Positions 1-8,588 of a stretch of DNA of 50,865 bases are shown piece by piece (the first letter of the stretch is position 1; every line of letters starts with the position of its first letter). Position numbers and translations under genes: made by a program. The stretch comes from an uncultured Alphaproteobacteria bacterium (GTDB taxonomy: Bacteria; Pseudomonadota; Alphaproteobacteria; HIMB59; GCA-002718135). The notes below the pieces were generated by a model that searched no databases, was not told the origin of the DNA, and was given only the letters and a program-made list of their open reading frames with translations. The stretch is taken from the NCBI GenBank assembly GCA_902587565.1, contig CACILT010000002.1, positions 132,884 to 183,748 on the forward strand. The letters run 5' to 3'.

Positions 1-1299
1 CAATTGTTTAAAATCATTAAGTTTTAATTTTTTGTATGGATATGCTTTGATAATTTCTTTGTAGAGATCATGAATATTAAATTGCCCCGCACAAGCCGTT
101 GCAAAAATATGTTGAGCTACAACATCAAAACTTCCTTCTTTTAAAACTATTTTATCTAAGTTATTTTTTTTTATTTCTTCAATAGCAGCTTTTGCTTCGA
201 TAAATTCAAAACGATTAGTGGGTACTAAAATTGCTTTTGAAGGTGTATTTAAATTATGATTTGATCTTCCTACACGCTGTAATAATCTATTAATTCCTTT
301 AGGTGCTCCAACTTGAATAATTTTTTCGACATCTCCATAATCTAATCCAAGCTCTAAAGAAGAGGTAGCAACAACACAGTCAACTAATCCTTTGCTAAGA
401 TTATTTTCTACTTTTAAACGTAAGTTTTTTTCTAGTGAACCATGGTGAACAGCAATTTTTAATTTTTTCTTATTAATTAGCCATAAGTTTTTAAACATAT
501 ATTCGGCTTGCGCCCTCGTATTAACAAAAATAATAGTTAATTTTGATTTCATTATTTCTTTATAGATTTCATTAATAGAATAAGTAGCCATATGACCAGA
601 CCAAGGAATACGTTCTTTTGATTCTAAAATTTTAATCTTAGGTAAAACTGAATTTTCATAAGAAACTATTTTTGGTTTTTTGCGGCAAAGCCATTTTTTG
701 GCGTCTTGTTTGTTCTTGAGAGTTGCTGACAAACCTATTCGTTGTAAATTTGGAGAGAAAGTTTGTATTCTCTCAATATTTAAACTGAGAAGATCAGCTC
801 TCTTATTATCTAAAAAAGTGTGTATCTCGTCGATAATTATATATTTTAGATTGTGAAAAAATTCTTTTGCATTCTCATATGAATTTAACAATGCAAGTGA
901 CTCTGGAGTTGTAATAAGGATATTTGGAGGTTTTTGTTTTTGTTTTTGTTTTTTATAAGGTGTTGTGTCTCCAGTTCTTACTTGAAATGAAATATTTAAA
1001 TCAAGCTCATTAATAGGTTTCTCTAAATTTCTCACAATATCGTTGGCAAGAGATTTTAATGGAGAAATATAGAGAGTATGAAGACCTTTAAATTTTTTTA
1101 ATTTTATTAAATCATCTATTGGATTAATAAACCCTGTTAACGTTTTTCCAGCTCCAGTAGGAGCAAATACAACAACATCAGACCCAGTTCGAACATAATG
1201 AAACGTTTCAATTTGATGTGGAAACCAGGACCATTTTTTTTTCTTCATCCACTTGTTTAAGGGGTGTAATAATAAAGGATTCGATTTATTTATATTCAT
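1..1299 (-). CDS. DNA-ligase-associated DEXH-box helicase (Lhr-like), 3' end beyond window
   Basis: The frame is open from ATG at 1299 to the left edge, giving 433 codons without a stop, so the protein is truncated at its C-terminus. Walker A is APTGAGK at residues 46-52 and the DEIH box is at 157-160. SAT follows (in IGLSAT), then a motif VI-like QRVGRSNH. This matches the Lhr-type helicases that bacteria encode beside an ATP-dependent ligase and an MBL exonuclease, thought to act in DNA repair. The usual fourth member, a metallophosphoesterase, would lie past the left edge if present. Its ATG abuts the ATG of the divergent exonuclease. An in-frame ATG at codon 18 is an alternative start. 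Confidence 0.9.
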   Translation of the reverse strand, partial: MNINKSNPLLLHPLNKWMKKKKWSWFPHQIETFHYVRTGSDVVVFAPTGAGKTLTGFINPIDDLIKLKKFKGLHTLYISPLKSLANDIVRNLEKPINELDLNISFQVRTGDTTPYKKQKQKQKPPNILITTPESLALLNSYENAKEFFHNLKYIIIDEIHTFLDNKRADLLSLNIERIQTFSPNLQRIGLSATLKNKQDAKKWLCRKKPKIVSYENSVLPKIKILESKERIPWSGHMATYSINEIYKEIMKSKLTIIFVNTRAQAEYMFKNLWLINKKKLKIAVHHGSLEKNLRLKVENNLSKGLVDCVVATSSLELGLDYGDVEKIIQVGAPKGINRLLQRVGRSNHNLNTPSKAILVPTNRFEFIEAKAAIEEIKKNNLDKIVLKEGSFDVVAQHIFATACAGQFNIHDLYKEIIKAYPYKKLKLNDFKQL

Positions 1300-2289
1300 A
1301 TGGATTTCATTAACCATCAGCTGTTTATCAAAGATATAAATGTACATATAGATCCAATATTGCCGAAAAAAACAGCAATTATTACACATGGTCACGCAGA
1401 TCACGCCCGATTTGGACATGATCATGTTATTGCTACTAGGCAAACAATAGACATAATGAAAATTCGCTACGGAGATAAATGTGCGAAGAAATTTACTCCT
1501 CTTAGATACGGACAAAAATACTCAATTAAAAACTATGATTTTACACTTCACCCTGCTGGACATATTTTAGGGAGTGCTCAAGTTTTAATTGAAAAAAATA
1601 ATCACCGTTTAGTCATCACAGGCGATTATAAAGTAGGAAAAGATGAAACATGTAAAAATTTCAAACTGGTTAAATGTGATACTTTAATTACCGAAGCAAC
1701 ATTTGGATTACCCATATTTCAACATCCAGATCCCAAAGATGAAATTCAAAAACTCATACGATCTGTAAAGATAAATAAAAATAATTGTCATATTGTTGGT
1801 GCGTATGCTCTTGGCAAAGCACAAAGAGTAATGAATCTTTTACGCCAGCAGAAATATAATGAGACAATTTATATTCATGGCTCTCTAGAAAAGTTATGCC
1901 AATATTATTCAAAAGAAAAAATTAATATTGGAAAGTTTGAAAAAGTCTCTTCAAAAGATAAAAACTTTTATGAGGGTAAAATAATTATTGCCCCTCCTTC
2001 AGCATTAAAAGATCGTTGGTCAAGACGATTTCCTAATCCTATTATTTGCATGGCAAGTGGATGGATGACTGTTAAGCAAAGAGCAAAACAACAAGGTATT
2101 GAATTACCGTTAGTTATTAGTGATCATAGCGATTGGAATGAATTATTAGATACAATTAAAAAATCAAAAGCGAAAAATATTCTTATTACACACGGTCAGG
2201 AAGATGCATTAGTTTATTATTGTAAGAAACAAAATCTTGTTTCCAAACCTCTTTCTATACAGGGGAGAAGTGATGAGGAAATAGAATGA
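1300..2289 (+). CDS. Ligase-associated metallo-beta-lactamase-fold exonuclease
   Basis: This 329-residue protein carries the MBL metal motif HGHADH at residues 30-35. A second His cluster sits near residue 84 (HPAGHILGS), followed by TGDYKVG and a late SDHSDW. That is the layout of the mRNA-3'-processing-like exonuclease found with bacterial ATP-dependent ligases. It is predicted to be cytoplasmic and to trim DNA ends together with the helicase and ligase. Its stop overlaps the ligase start by 4 nt (ATGA), so the two are probably translationally coupled. No good Shine-Dalgarno lies just upstream of the ATG; the start is supported by the HIDP motif at 16-19 sitting where it does in relatives. 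Confidence 0.9.
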   Translation: MDFINHQLFIKDINVHIDPILPKKTAIITHGHADHARFGHDHVIATRQTIDIMKIRYGDKCAKKFTPLRYGQKYSIKNYDFTLHPAGHILGSAQVLIEKNNHRLVITGDYKVGKDETCKNFKLVKCDTLITEATFGLPIFQHPDPKDEIQKLIRSVKINKNNCHIVGAYALGKAQRVMNLLRQQKYNETIYIHGSLEKLCQYYSKEKINIGKFEKVSSKDKNFYEGKIIIAPPSALKDRWSRRFPNPIICMASGWMTVKQRAKQQGIELPLVISDHSDWNELLDTIKKSKAKNILITHGQEDALVYYCKKQNLVSKPLSIQGRSDEEIE

Positions 2290-3854
2290 AAAAATTCTCT
2301 TCCTTACTTCACAATTTGATTTTAACACCAAGTCGAAATACCAAAATTAAATTACTTCAAGATTATTTTAAAATACTTGATATCAACCGCTCATATGCGC
2401 TTGCAATTTTGTCTGACCAACTTTCATTTCAATTTATTAAAGCATCTAAACTTAGAGAGCTTGTCTATGAGCAAGTAGATCAACATTTATTTGATTACTC
2501 ATATGACTATGTTGGGGATTTAGCAGAAACAATATCATTAATTTGGCCAACAAAAAAAGAGGGGGAATCACAAAATTTATCTACCTTAATAGAAAATATT
2601 AAAAAAATTAAAAAGTCTGAAATTAATACAGAGTTTAGTAAAGTTTTGAGCGAACTATCTAATAACGAAAGATGGACTTTAATTAAAATTTGCACGGGTG
2701 GACTGCGAATTGGAGTCTCGGAAAGATTAGTAAAAACGGCCTTAGCTGATCTGTATAACAAATCTGTAAATGAGATTGAAGAAATTTGGCATGGTTTAGA
2801 ATTTCCATATGAAAATTTATTTCAATGGTTAAAAAATGAAACATCAAAACCAAAAATAGATTTTAAAAAATTATTTCATCCTATGATGCTTGCTAATCCT
2901 ATTGATGAGGAAAAAGATTTTAAAAGATTAAACGCTAATGAATTTCAAGCAGAATATAAATGGGATGGGATTAGAGTTCAGCTTATGGTTTCATCAAAAA
3001 GTGTTGCGCTATACTCAAGAACAGGTGATAATATATCATCTGCATTCCCCGAAATAATTGAAACTACTAAAGGTGATGCCGTTATTGACGGAGAATTACT
3101 TGTGGGGGGAAATTTTAAGCCCTCTAGTTTTAATGATCTACAACAAAGATTAAATAGGAAAAAAGCCTCAAAAGATCTTCAAAAGAAGTTTCCTGTTTTC
3201 ATACGAGCTTATGATATCCTTTTTTATAAAGGAAAAGATTTAAGAAAATTATCTCTCGTTGATAGAAGAAAATATTTGGAAAAATTTCAAAAAGAAAATA
3301 AAACTAATCAAATTGATTTATCTTCCATCATTAATTTTTCAACCTGGAAAGAATTAACTAAGTATAAAAATAACTTTCATGATGATTTGAATGAAGGAGT
3401 CATGATTAAACTTAAAAATAGTGAATATTTACCAGGGAGAAAAAAGGGGTATTGGTACAAATGGAAAAAAAATCCAAAACTAGTTGATGCTATTTTAATG
3501 TATGCTCAACGAGGACATGGCAAAAGATCATCGTATTATTCAGATTTTACTTTTGGTGTTTGGAAAGAAAGTGAATTAGTGCCAATAGGAAAGGCTTATT
3601 CTGGTTACACTGACAAAGAACTATTAGTATTAGATAAATTTATTAGGAATAATACTATCAATAAATTTGGTCCTGTGAGAGAAGTAAAAAAAGAGATTAT
3701 ATTAGAAGTAGCCTTCGATGATGTGTTTCCGAGTACTAGACATAAGTCGGGCGTAGCAATGAGATTCCCAAGAATACACCGCATTCGTTGGGACAAACCA
3801 GTTAATGAGGTATTAACAATCAGTGAATTTAAAAAAGAATTTAAGCTGAGTTAA
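2286..3854 (+). CDS. ATP-dependent DNA ligase (ligase-associated repair cluster)
   Basis: The product seals nicked DNA using ATP. The adenylation motif KWDGIR places the AMP-accepting lysine at K225, followed by YSRTGD and IDGELL. A C-terminal OB-type region includes YKWKK and the VFPSTRHKSGVAMRFPR segment. The roughly 200-residue N-terminal domain and total length of 522 fit the bacterial cisplatin-response-type ATP ligases rather than the short Ku-associated ones. It overlaps the exonuclease gene by 4 nt, and with the divergent helicase completes a three-gene repair module. Confidence 0.93.
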   Translation: MKKFSSLLHNLILTPSRNTKIKLLQDYFKILDINRSYALAILSDQLSFQFIKASKLRELVYEQVDQHLFDYSYDYVGDLAETISLIWPTKKEGESQNLSTLIENIKKIKKSEINTEFSKVLSELSNNERWTLIKICTGGLRIGVSERLVKTALADLYNKSVNEIEEIWHGLEFPYENLFQWLKNETSKPKIDFKKLFHPMMLANPIDEEKDFKRLNANEFQAEYKWDGIRVQLMVSSKSVALYSRTGDNISSAFPEIIETTKGDAVIDGELLVGGNFKPSSFNDLQQRLNRKKASKDLQKKFPVFIRAYDILFYKGKDLRKLSLVDRRKYLEKFQKENKTNQIDLSSIINFSTWKELTKYKNNFHDDLNEGVMIKLKNSEYLPGRKKGYWYKWKKNPKLVDAILMYAQRGHGKRSSYYSDFTFGVWKESELVPIGKAYSGYTDKELLVLDKFIRNNTINKFGPVREVKKEIILEVAFDDVFPSTRHKSGVAMRFPRIHRIRWDKPVNEVLTISEFKKEFKLS

Positions 3855-3911
3855 AATGGTATTATCAAAATATTGCATTAAATATTAAATATAGTAAAAA
3901 AATTAAATAAG

Positions 3912-4898
3912 ATGATCAAAGAAGAAAATTTTGGATATAGAGATAAAAGAGGTCATTTCGTTCCTAAAGAAGCGGCTGATAAAAATCCTATTTGGATACT
4001 TCCTTTTAATTTAAAAAAAATTTTAGATTGGTTTATCTTTTCATATATTTTTTCTTGGAATCTTGTTTACTTAGCTGTTGCATTTATTGCTTACTATTTT
4101 TTTACACCTGCACTTTCTGAAATGAAAAATCTTTCGCCAGGTTGGATTTCTGAAATCTTAATTAGGAACTATGTAATAGGTACAATTTTTTTTAGTTTAA
4201 TTCATATTCCACTTTATGTAAAAAAATCTCAAGGAATAAAATTTAAATTTAATCCAAACTGGCCAGAAAAAATTCAAAAGATATTTACATTTAATAAACA
4301 AATATTTGATAATTTATTTTGGAGTTTATTTTGGGGTGTTCCTATTTGGACAGCTTACGAGGTTTTATCTTTTTGGTTTTATGCTTCTGGTTTGGTACCT
4401 TTTATTCAATTTAGTGAAGCACCAATTTATTTCTTTATTATTCTTTTACTAATTCCAGCATTTAGAGATGCTCACTTTTATTTAATTCATCGATTCTTAC
4501 ACTTTAAATTTATGTACAAAATTGCTCATTCTGTTCATCATCGAAATGTTAATCCTGGACCTTGGTCTAGCCTATCAATGCATCCTATTGAACATTTATT
4601 ATATTTTTCTGGTGTTATCATTCATTGGGTTATTCTTTCACATCCACTACATGCTACTTATCATTTATTTCATGCGGGCTTAGGATCAGCAAATGGTCAT
4701 ATAGGTTTTAAGCAAATGATGATCAATGATAAGAGAGCAATAGATCTCAGTAATTATAATCATTATCTTCATCATAAATATTTTGAGGTAAATTATGGAA
4801 ATCTCATGATTCCTTTTGATCAATGGTTTGGAACTTATCATGATGGGTCAAAAGAAATGCATGAAAAAATGCTTAAAAGAGTTAGTATTAAAAACTAA
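3912..4898 (+). CDS. Sterol desaturase / fatty acid hydroxylase family membrane protein
   Basis: This is a di-iron integral membrane oxygenase of 328 residues. The histidine boxes are H193xxxH197 (HRFLH), H206xxHH210 (HSVHH) and H284xxHH288 followed by FEVNYG, as in the fatty acid hydroxylase superfamily. Hydrophobic segments lie near residues 40-65, 85-100, 135-160 and 170-185. The substrate (sterol, carotenoid, fatty acid or ether lipid) cannot be assigned. It stands alone, 57 bp after the ligase, with an AT-rich gap and no obvious ribosome binding site. Confidence 0.88.
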   Translation: MIKEENFGYRDKRGHFVPKEAADKNPIWILPFNLKKILDWFIFSYIFSWNLVYLAVAFIAYYFFTPALSEMKNLSPGWISEILIRNYVIGTIFFSLIHIPLYVKKSQGIKFKFNPNWPEKIQKIFTFNKQIFDNLFWSLFWGVPIWTAYEVLSFWFYASGLVPFIQFSEAPIYFFIILLLIPAFRDAHFYLIHRFLHFKFMYKIAHSVHHRNVNPGPWSSLSMHPIEHLLYFSGVIIHWVILSHPLHATYHLFHAGLGSANGHIGFKQMMINDKRAIDLSNYNHYLHHKYFEVNYGNLMIPFDQWFGTYHDGSKEMHEKMLKRVSIKN

Positions 4899-4953
4899 TT
4901 TTTCTTAACAATTTCAATATTTTAACTAGATTTAATCTGTATCATTTTATACC

Positions 4954-4983
4954 TTGTTTAAAGTTTAACATTATGTTTATATA
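4954..4983 (+). promoter_or_regulatory. Candidate promoter and small operator of the importer operon
   Basis: TTGTTT at 4954-4959 and TATATA at 4978-4983 are separated by 18 bp, resembling a sigma70 promoter upstream of the binding-protein gene. Between them, 4955-4970 has TGTT/AACA arms in inverted orientation spaced by 8 nt, a possible repressor site. This is weak pattern matching in AT-rich DNA. Confidence 0.3.
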
Positions 4984-5030
4984 GCCATTATATGCTAGCT
5001 AGTAGCGTATTTTACTCAATAGGAGGAAAT

Positions 5031-6638
5031 ATGAAAAAACTATATGTGGTTATAGTTGCAGTGTTGGCTCATCTGATGTTCATTTCATCAGCTTCAGCTC
5101 AACCTACAAACAGTAACCAATTATCCGATCCTCGTGTTAGACAAGCTTTGTGTATGGCTATTGACATGAAAACAATCGGTGAAACATTATTTGAAGATCA
5201 AATCATAATGGCGGATAGTTTATTACCAAACGGTCCAATGAAGTCTCCAAATCTACCTGATTACAGTTACAATCCTGAAAAGGCTCGTCAACTGTTAGCA
5301 GAAGCAAATTGGGACTCTAATAGAGAACTTGATATGGTATTCTATTATGGAGATCAGCTAACAGCTGACTTCATGGCAGCAATTCAAGCATACTTTGCTG
5401 ATGTTGGTGTTAAAATGACTTACCGTCTATTACAAGGTGATGTTGGTGCACAACTTAACTCAGTTCCTGATGATGGTGTGAACGGACCAGCTGCTGTTGA
5501 CTATGACTTAGGTTATGGTGCTCGTGCAGCCATTGCAATGCAAGAGTATTACAATACTTTTAAAACAGGTCTAAATCCACAAACTCCTGGTGATCCAAAA
5601 ATGGATGCGCTAATTGAAAAGATCAATTCAAGTGCAGATCCAGAAGTTCTAAAACCTGCTTTCTTTGAAATACAAGAATATCAAATGGAGCAAGTTAACA
5701 TTTGTCCATTGTACTATCAAAAATTATTCATCTATGAGAGTAATAAAGTTGATAGAAATGGTGGAGCATATGGTAACGCTCAGTACAACTATAACTGGGG
5801 AATTACTGATTGGAACGTAAGTGGTGGTACATTACAAACTAACACTGGTCCTGTTGAATTCTTTGAACAACCTTGGTACAACCTTGGTTTATGGATACAC
5901 AACAAAGTTGTATTCGATAGACTATTAGTTGCTGATGGTGCGTTACAACCAGTTGGATGTTCAGCTTGTGAAAGTTATGAATTAGCTGCTGATGGTTTAA
6001 GTTTAACATTTAAACTAAAAGATGGTCTTACTTTCCATGATGGAAACGATGTAACTGTTGAGGATGTAGCATGGAGTATTCGTACTGCTATGAAAGCGCC
6101 TCAAATGCACGCTCTAATTGGAAACACAGTTGGATCAATCAAAGGTGCTGATGCTTTTAAAGACGGCTCAACTGATGATGTTTCTGGTATTAAATACAAT
6201 ATTGCAGACAGAGTTATTACGTTAGAATTAACAAAAATTGATCCTAACATCTTAACTACGTTCACTCAATTTGCTATTTTACCTAAGCACTTATTAGGTG
6301 ATGTTGATCCTTTGAAATTCCAACAAAGTGATTTCTGGCAAATGCCAATAGGATCTGGAGCATTCAAAATTACTGAAGTTAAAATGAACGACTTTGCGAA
6401 GTTCGAGCCTTTTGACGGCTATCATGGCGGTAAAGCTGGTTTTGATATCATTGCTTACCCAAGTTATGATGGTGATGGTAACTTAATTAAGAATGCTGCT
6501 GCAGGAAAAATGGACTACGGATTTACTAAAAACGTAGCCGATGTTGCTGCACTAGATGCTATGGACAACATGGGAACTAAAGCTGTTGATATCCCTTATA
6601 CTCGTATGATGTGGATTATGCAGTATCCAAAACCATAG
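5031..6638 (+). CDS. Circularly permuted SBP_bac_5-type ABC substrate-binding protein, probable sialic acid binder
   Basis: The start at 5031 is chosen because AGGAGG lies 4 nt upstream (5021-5026) and a signal peptide follows (MKKLYVVIVA..., cleavage after ASA at 21-23). The mature protein then begins with the part that is normally C-terminal in DppA/OppA-like proteins: DPRVRQAL at 33-40 with AID at 43-45, YNPEKARQLL at 80-89, and PLYYQ at 226-230. The normally N-terminal half comes second: GGTLQT at 265-270, LTFKLKDGLTFHDG at 325-338, VEDVAWS at 343-349, and the GSGAFKITE lobe crossing at 441-449. It ends at QYPKP. Joining that end to TNSNQLSDPRVRQAL would restore the usual order. Total length (535) is normal. 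It is followed by a terminator and the cognate permeases. Confidence 0.9.
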   Translation: MKKLYVVIVAVLAHLMFISSASAQPTNSNQLSDPRVRQALCMAIDMKTIGETLFEDQIIMADSLLPNGPMKSPNLPDYSYNPEKARQLLAEANWDSNRELDMVFYYGDQLTADFMAAIQAYFADVGVKMTYRLLQGDVGAQLNSVPDDGVNGPAAVDYDLGYGARAAIAMQEYYNTFKTGLNPQTPGDPKMDALIEKINSSADPEVLKPAFFEIQEYQMEQVNICPLYYQKLFIYESNKVDRNGGAYGNAQYNYNWGITDWNVSGGTLQTNTGPVEFFEQPWYNLGLWIHNKVVFDRLLVADGALQPVGCSACESYELAADGLSLTFKLKDGLTFHDGNDVTVEDVAWSIRTAMKAPQMHALIGNTVGSIKGADAFKDGSTDDVSGIKYNIADRVITLELTKIDPNILTTFTQFAILPKHLLGDVDPLKFQQSDFWQMPIGSGAFKITEVKMNDFAKFEPFDGYHGGKAGFDIIAYPSYDGDGNLIKNAAAGKMDYGFTKNVADVAALDAMDNMGTKAVDIPYTRMMWIMQYPKP

Positions 6639-6652
6639 TTGATTTAATCATT

Positions 6653-6686
6653 AAAGCTGAGGCATACGCCTCAGCTTTCTTTTTTT
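6653..6686 (+). terminator. Rho-independent terminator / attenuator between binding protein and permease genes
   Basis: A perfect 11-bp stem (AAAGCTGAGGC at 6653-6663 pairing with 6668-6678) encloses the loop ATAC and runs into a T-rich tract. It lies between the binding-protein stop and the permease start. Partial termination here would give more binding protein than membrane components, a common arrangement in ABC importer operons. Confidence 0.9.
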
Positions 6687-6706
6687 AATAATAACGGAAA
6701 GTAAAA

Positions 6707-7672
6707 GTGACCACTTATATTATTCAACGTTTATTCATTTTCTTTCCGATGTTGCTTGTCATAAGTTTTCTTGTTTATTCAGGATTAGAATTATCACCTG
6801 GCGATGCTGTTTCACATATGATCAGTCCTGAACTCGCATCAACAATTACTGCGGAACAACTTGATGCAATGCGTGAAGCGTATGGGCTAAATCAAAGTTT
6901 CCTTACACGATACTGGATTTGGTTAACCAGTATGGTTCAAGGAGACATGGGTTATTCCATGGCTGGCGGTGTTGCTATCTCTGAGATAATGGTAAAAACA
7001 GTTCCTGCAACTTTAGAGCTATCTATGGTAGCTTTATTTTTCTCAACAATTTTAGGTTGTTCTTTAGGAGTTATTAGTGCCCTTAAGAGAGGTTCTGGTA
7101 CTGATAATTCTCTTACGGTTGCTGGAATGGCTGGAGTTTCAATACCTGAATTTTTTTTTGGACTTGTAGCTATTCTTTTATTTGCAATCGAATTAAAATG
7201 GCTTCCCGTTGGAGGTAGATTACTACCTCATTATGAAACACTGTGGGATCGTATACCAAATATTGTTCTCCCCTCTTTAGTATTGGCATTAATGATGACT
7301 GCAGGAGCTATGCGTTATGCACGTTCATCAATGTTAGATGTTTTAGCACGAGAATTTATTACTACTGCTCGATCAAAAGGAATGCCTGAGTGGAGAGTAA
7401 ACATATTACACGGATTTAGAGTAGCCTTAACACCAGTTGTTGTGCTAATTGGTTTTCGTCTACCTTTACTTATAGGAGGATCGACTATAATCGAACAAGT
7501 TTACCAATGGCCAGGCATTGGCAGTATGTTTATTCGCTCTGTGCGTGCTTCTGATTATCCTTTAGTCATGACAATTTCACTAATGTATGTTTTTGTTGTT
7601 CTTACAGCAAGTTTAATAATAGATGTTTTAACAGCGTTAATTGACCCAAGAGTTAGGTTAGGAAAAGAATAA
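6707..7672 (+). CDS. ABC transporter permease, DppB/OppB type
   Basis: This 321-residue inner-membrane permease starts with GTG at 6707. It has an N-terminal transmembrane helix, a periplasmic segment with the GDMGYS motif, and about five further helices. The cytoplasmic EAA loop is near residues 215-235 (TTARSKGMPEW). The C-terminal WPGIGSMFIRSVRASDYP region is a family hallmark. It pairs with the next gene to form the channel for the binding protein encoded just upstream. The next gene starts inside its stop codon (TAATG). Confidence 0.93.
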   Translation: MTTYIIQRLFIFFPMLLVISFLVYSGLELSPGDAVSHMISPELASTITAEQLDAMREAYGLNQSFLTRYWIWLTSMVQGDMGYSMAGGVAISEIMVKTVPATLELSMVALFFSTILGCSLGVISALKRGSGTDNSLTVAGMAGVSIPEFFFGLVAILLFAIELKWLPVGGRLLPHYETLWDRIPNIVLPSLVLALMMTAGAMRYARSSMLDVLAREFITTARSKGMPEWRVNILHGFRVALTPVVVLIGFRLPLLIGGSTIIEQVYQWPGIGSMFIRSVRASDYPLVMTISLMYVFVVLTASLIIDVLTALIDPRVRLGKE

Positions 7673-8586
7673 TGGCAAAGTCTTCACTAGATAAGAAATT
7701 TGATCAAATAAGAAAACGTGAAGAGGAAAAAACTTTTTCTACAAAAAAAAGAAGTAGAATAGTTAATAAATTTTTAAATAACCGTTTAGCAGTTTTAGGT
7801 TTAATCATTTTTACAATAATTATTTTAGCTTCTATTTTTGCTCCTCTTCTCTCACCATATGATCCGATGCGAGTAGACTTACGTTCCATGAGACAACCAC
7901 CATCGTTTGATCATTGGTTTGGAACGGATAGTACAGGGCGAGATGTGTTTACAAGAGTCTTATTTGGAGGCAGAGTTTCAATATTTATTGGTTTAGGAAG
8001 TGCTATTTTATCAGCTGTTGTGGGAATAGCGGTTGGTTGTTACGCTGGATATAAAGGTGGTTGGATTGATGTTATTGCTCTTAGAATTTCTGAAATATTT
8101 ATGTCTTTTCCTCAAATTATTTTAGTTTTATTACTCGTATCCATAACAGGTCAAAGTTTATTTAATTTAATGGCCATATTTATCCTTACAGGTTGGGGAG
8201 GTATGTACAGGCTTGCTCGAGCTAGAATGTTATCTTTAAGAGAGGAAGAATATGTTCAAGCACTAAGAAGTTTTGGCTTATCTACATTTACGATATGCTA
8301 CAAACATATGTTGCCAAATGCATTAAGCCCAATAATGGTAAATATTACACTATCAACTGCAATGTTTATTTTGACAGAAGCAGGATTAAGTTTTCTCGGT
8401 TTAGGAGTTCCATTAAATATTCCTACATGGGGAAATATTTTAAATGTTGCACAAGATATTTTAATTTTACAAAACTATTGGTGGATGTGGGGACCTGTAG
8501 GAATTGTTATTTCAGTTTTTGTTCTGTGTGTTAATTTTATAGGAGATGGTCTACGAGATTCAACAGATCCATCACAACAAGGTTAG
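7672..8586 (+). CDS. ABC transporter permease, DppC/OppC type
   Basis: This 304-residue second permease of the importer has the DppC-type N-terminal cytoplasmic segment rich in charged residues. A first helix follows, then a YDPMRVDL segment and the FGTDSTGRDVFTRVLFGGR motif. The EAA loop (YVQALRSFGLS) and the LTEAGLSFLGLG segment follow. About six helices are visible. The start ATG overlaps the upstream stop by 1 nt, and the ATPase gene begins 3 nt after this stop, so the whole set is one transcriptional unit. Confidence 0.93.
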   Translation: MAKSSLDKKFDQIRKREEEKTFSTKKRSRIVNKFLNNRLAVLGLIIFTIIILASIFAPLLSPYDPMRVDLRSMRQPPSFDHWFGTDSTGRDVFTRVLFGGRVSIFIGLGSAILSAVVGIAVGCYAGYKGGWIDVIALRISEIFMSFPQIILVLLLVSITGQSLFNLMAIFILTGWGGMYRLARARMLSLREEEYVQALRSFGLSTFTICYKHMLPNALSPIMVNITLSTAMFILTEAGLSFLGLGVPLNIPTWGNILNVAQDILILQNYWWMWGPVGIVISVFVLCVNFIGDGLRDSTDPSQQG

Positions 8587-8588
8587 TA

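Noticed and set aside
4992-5030. Longer start for the binding protein at 4992
   Set aside because: AGGAGG directly precedes the ATG at 5031, and the extra 13 residues would spoil the signal peptide.
8295-8534. Alternative-frame open frame within the DppC-type permease gene
   Set aside because: Its cysteine- and tyrosine-rich composition is typical of a shifted reading of a membrane protein gene.
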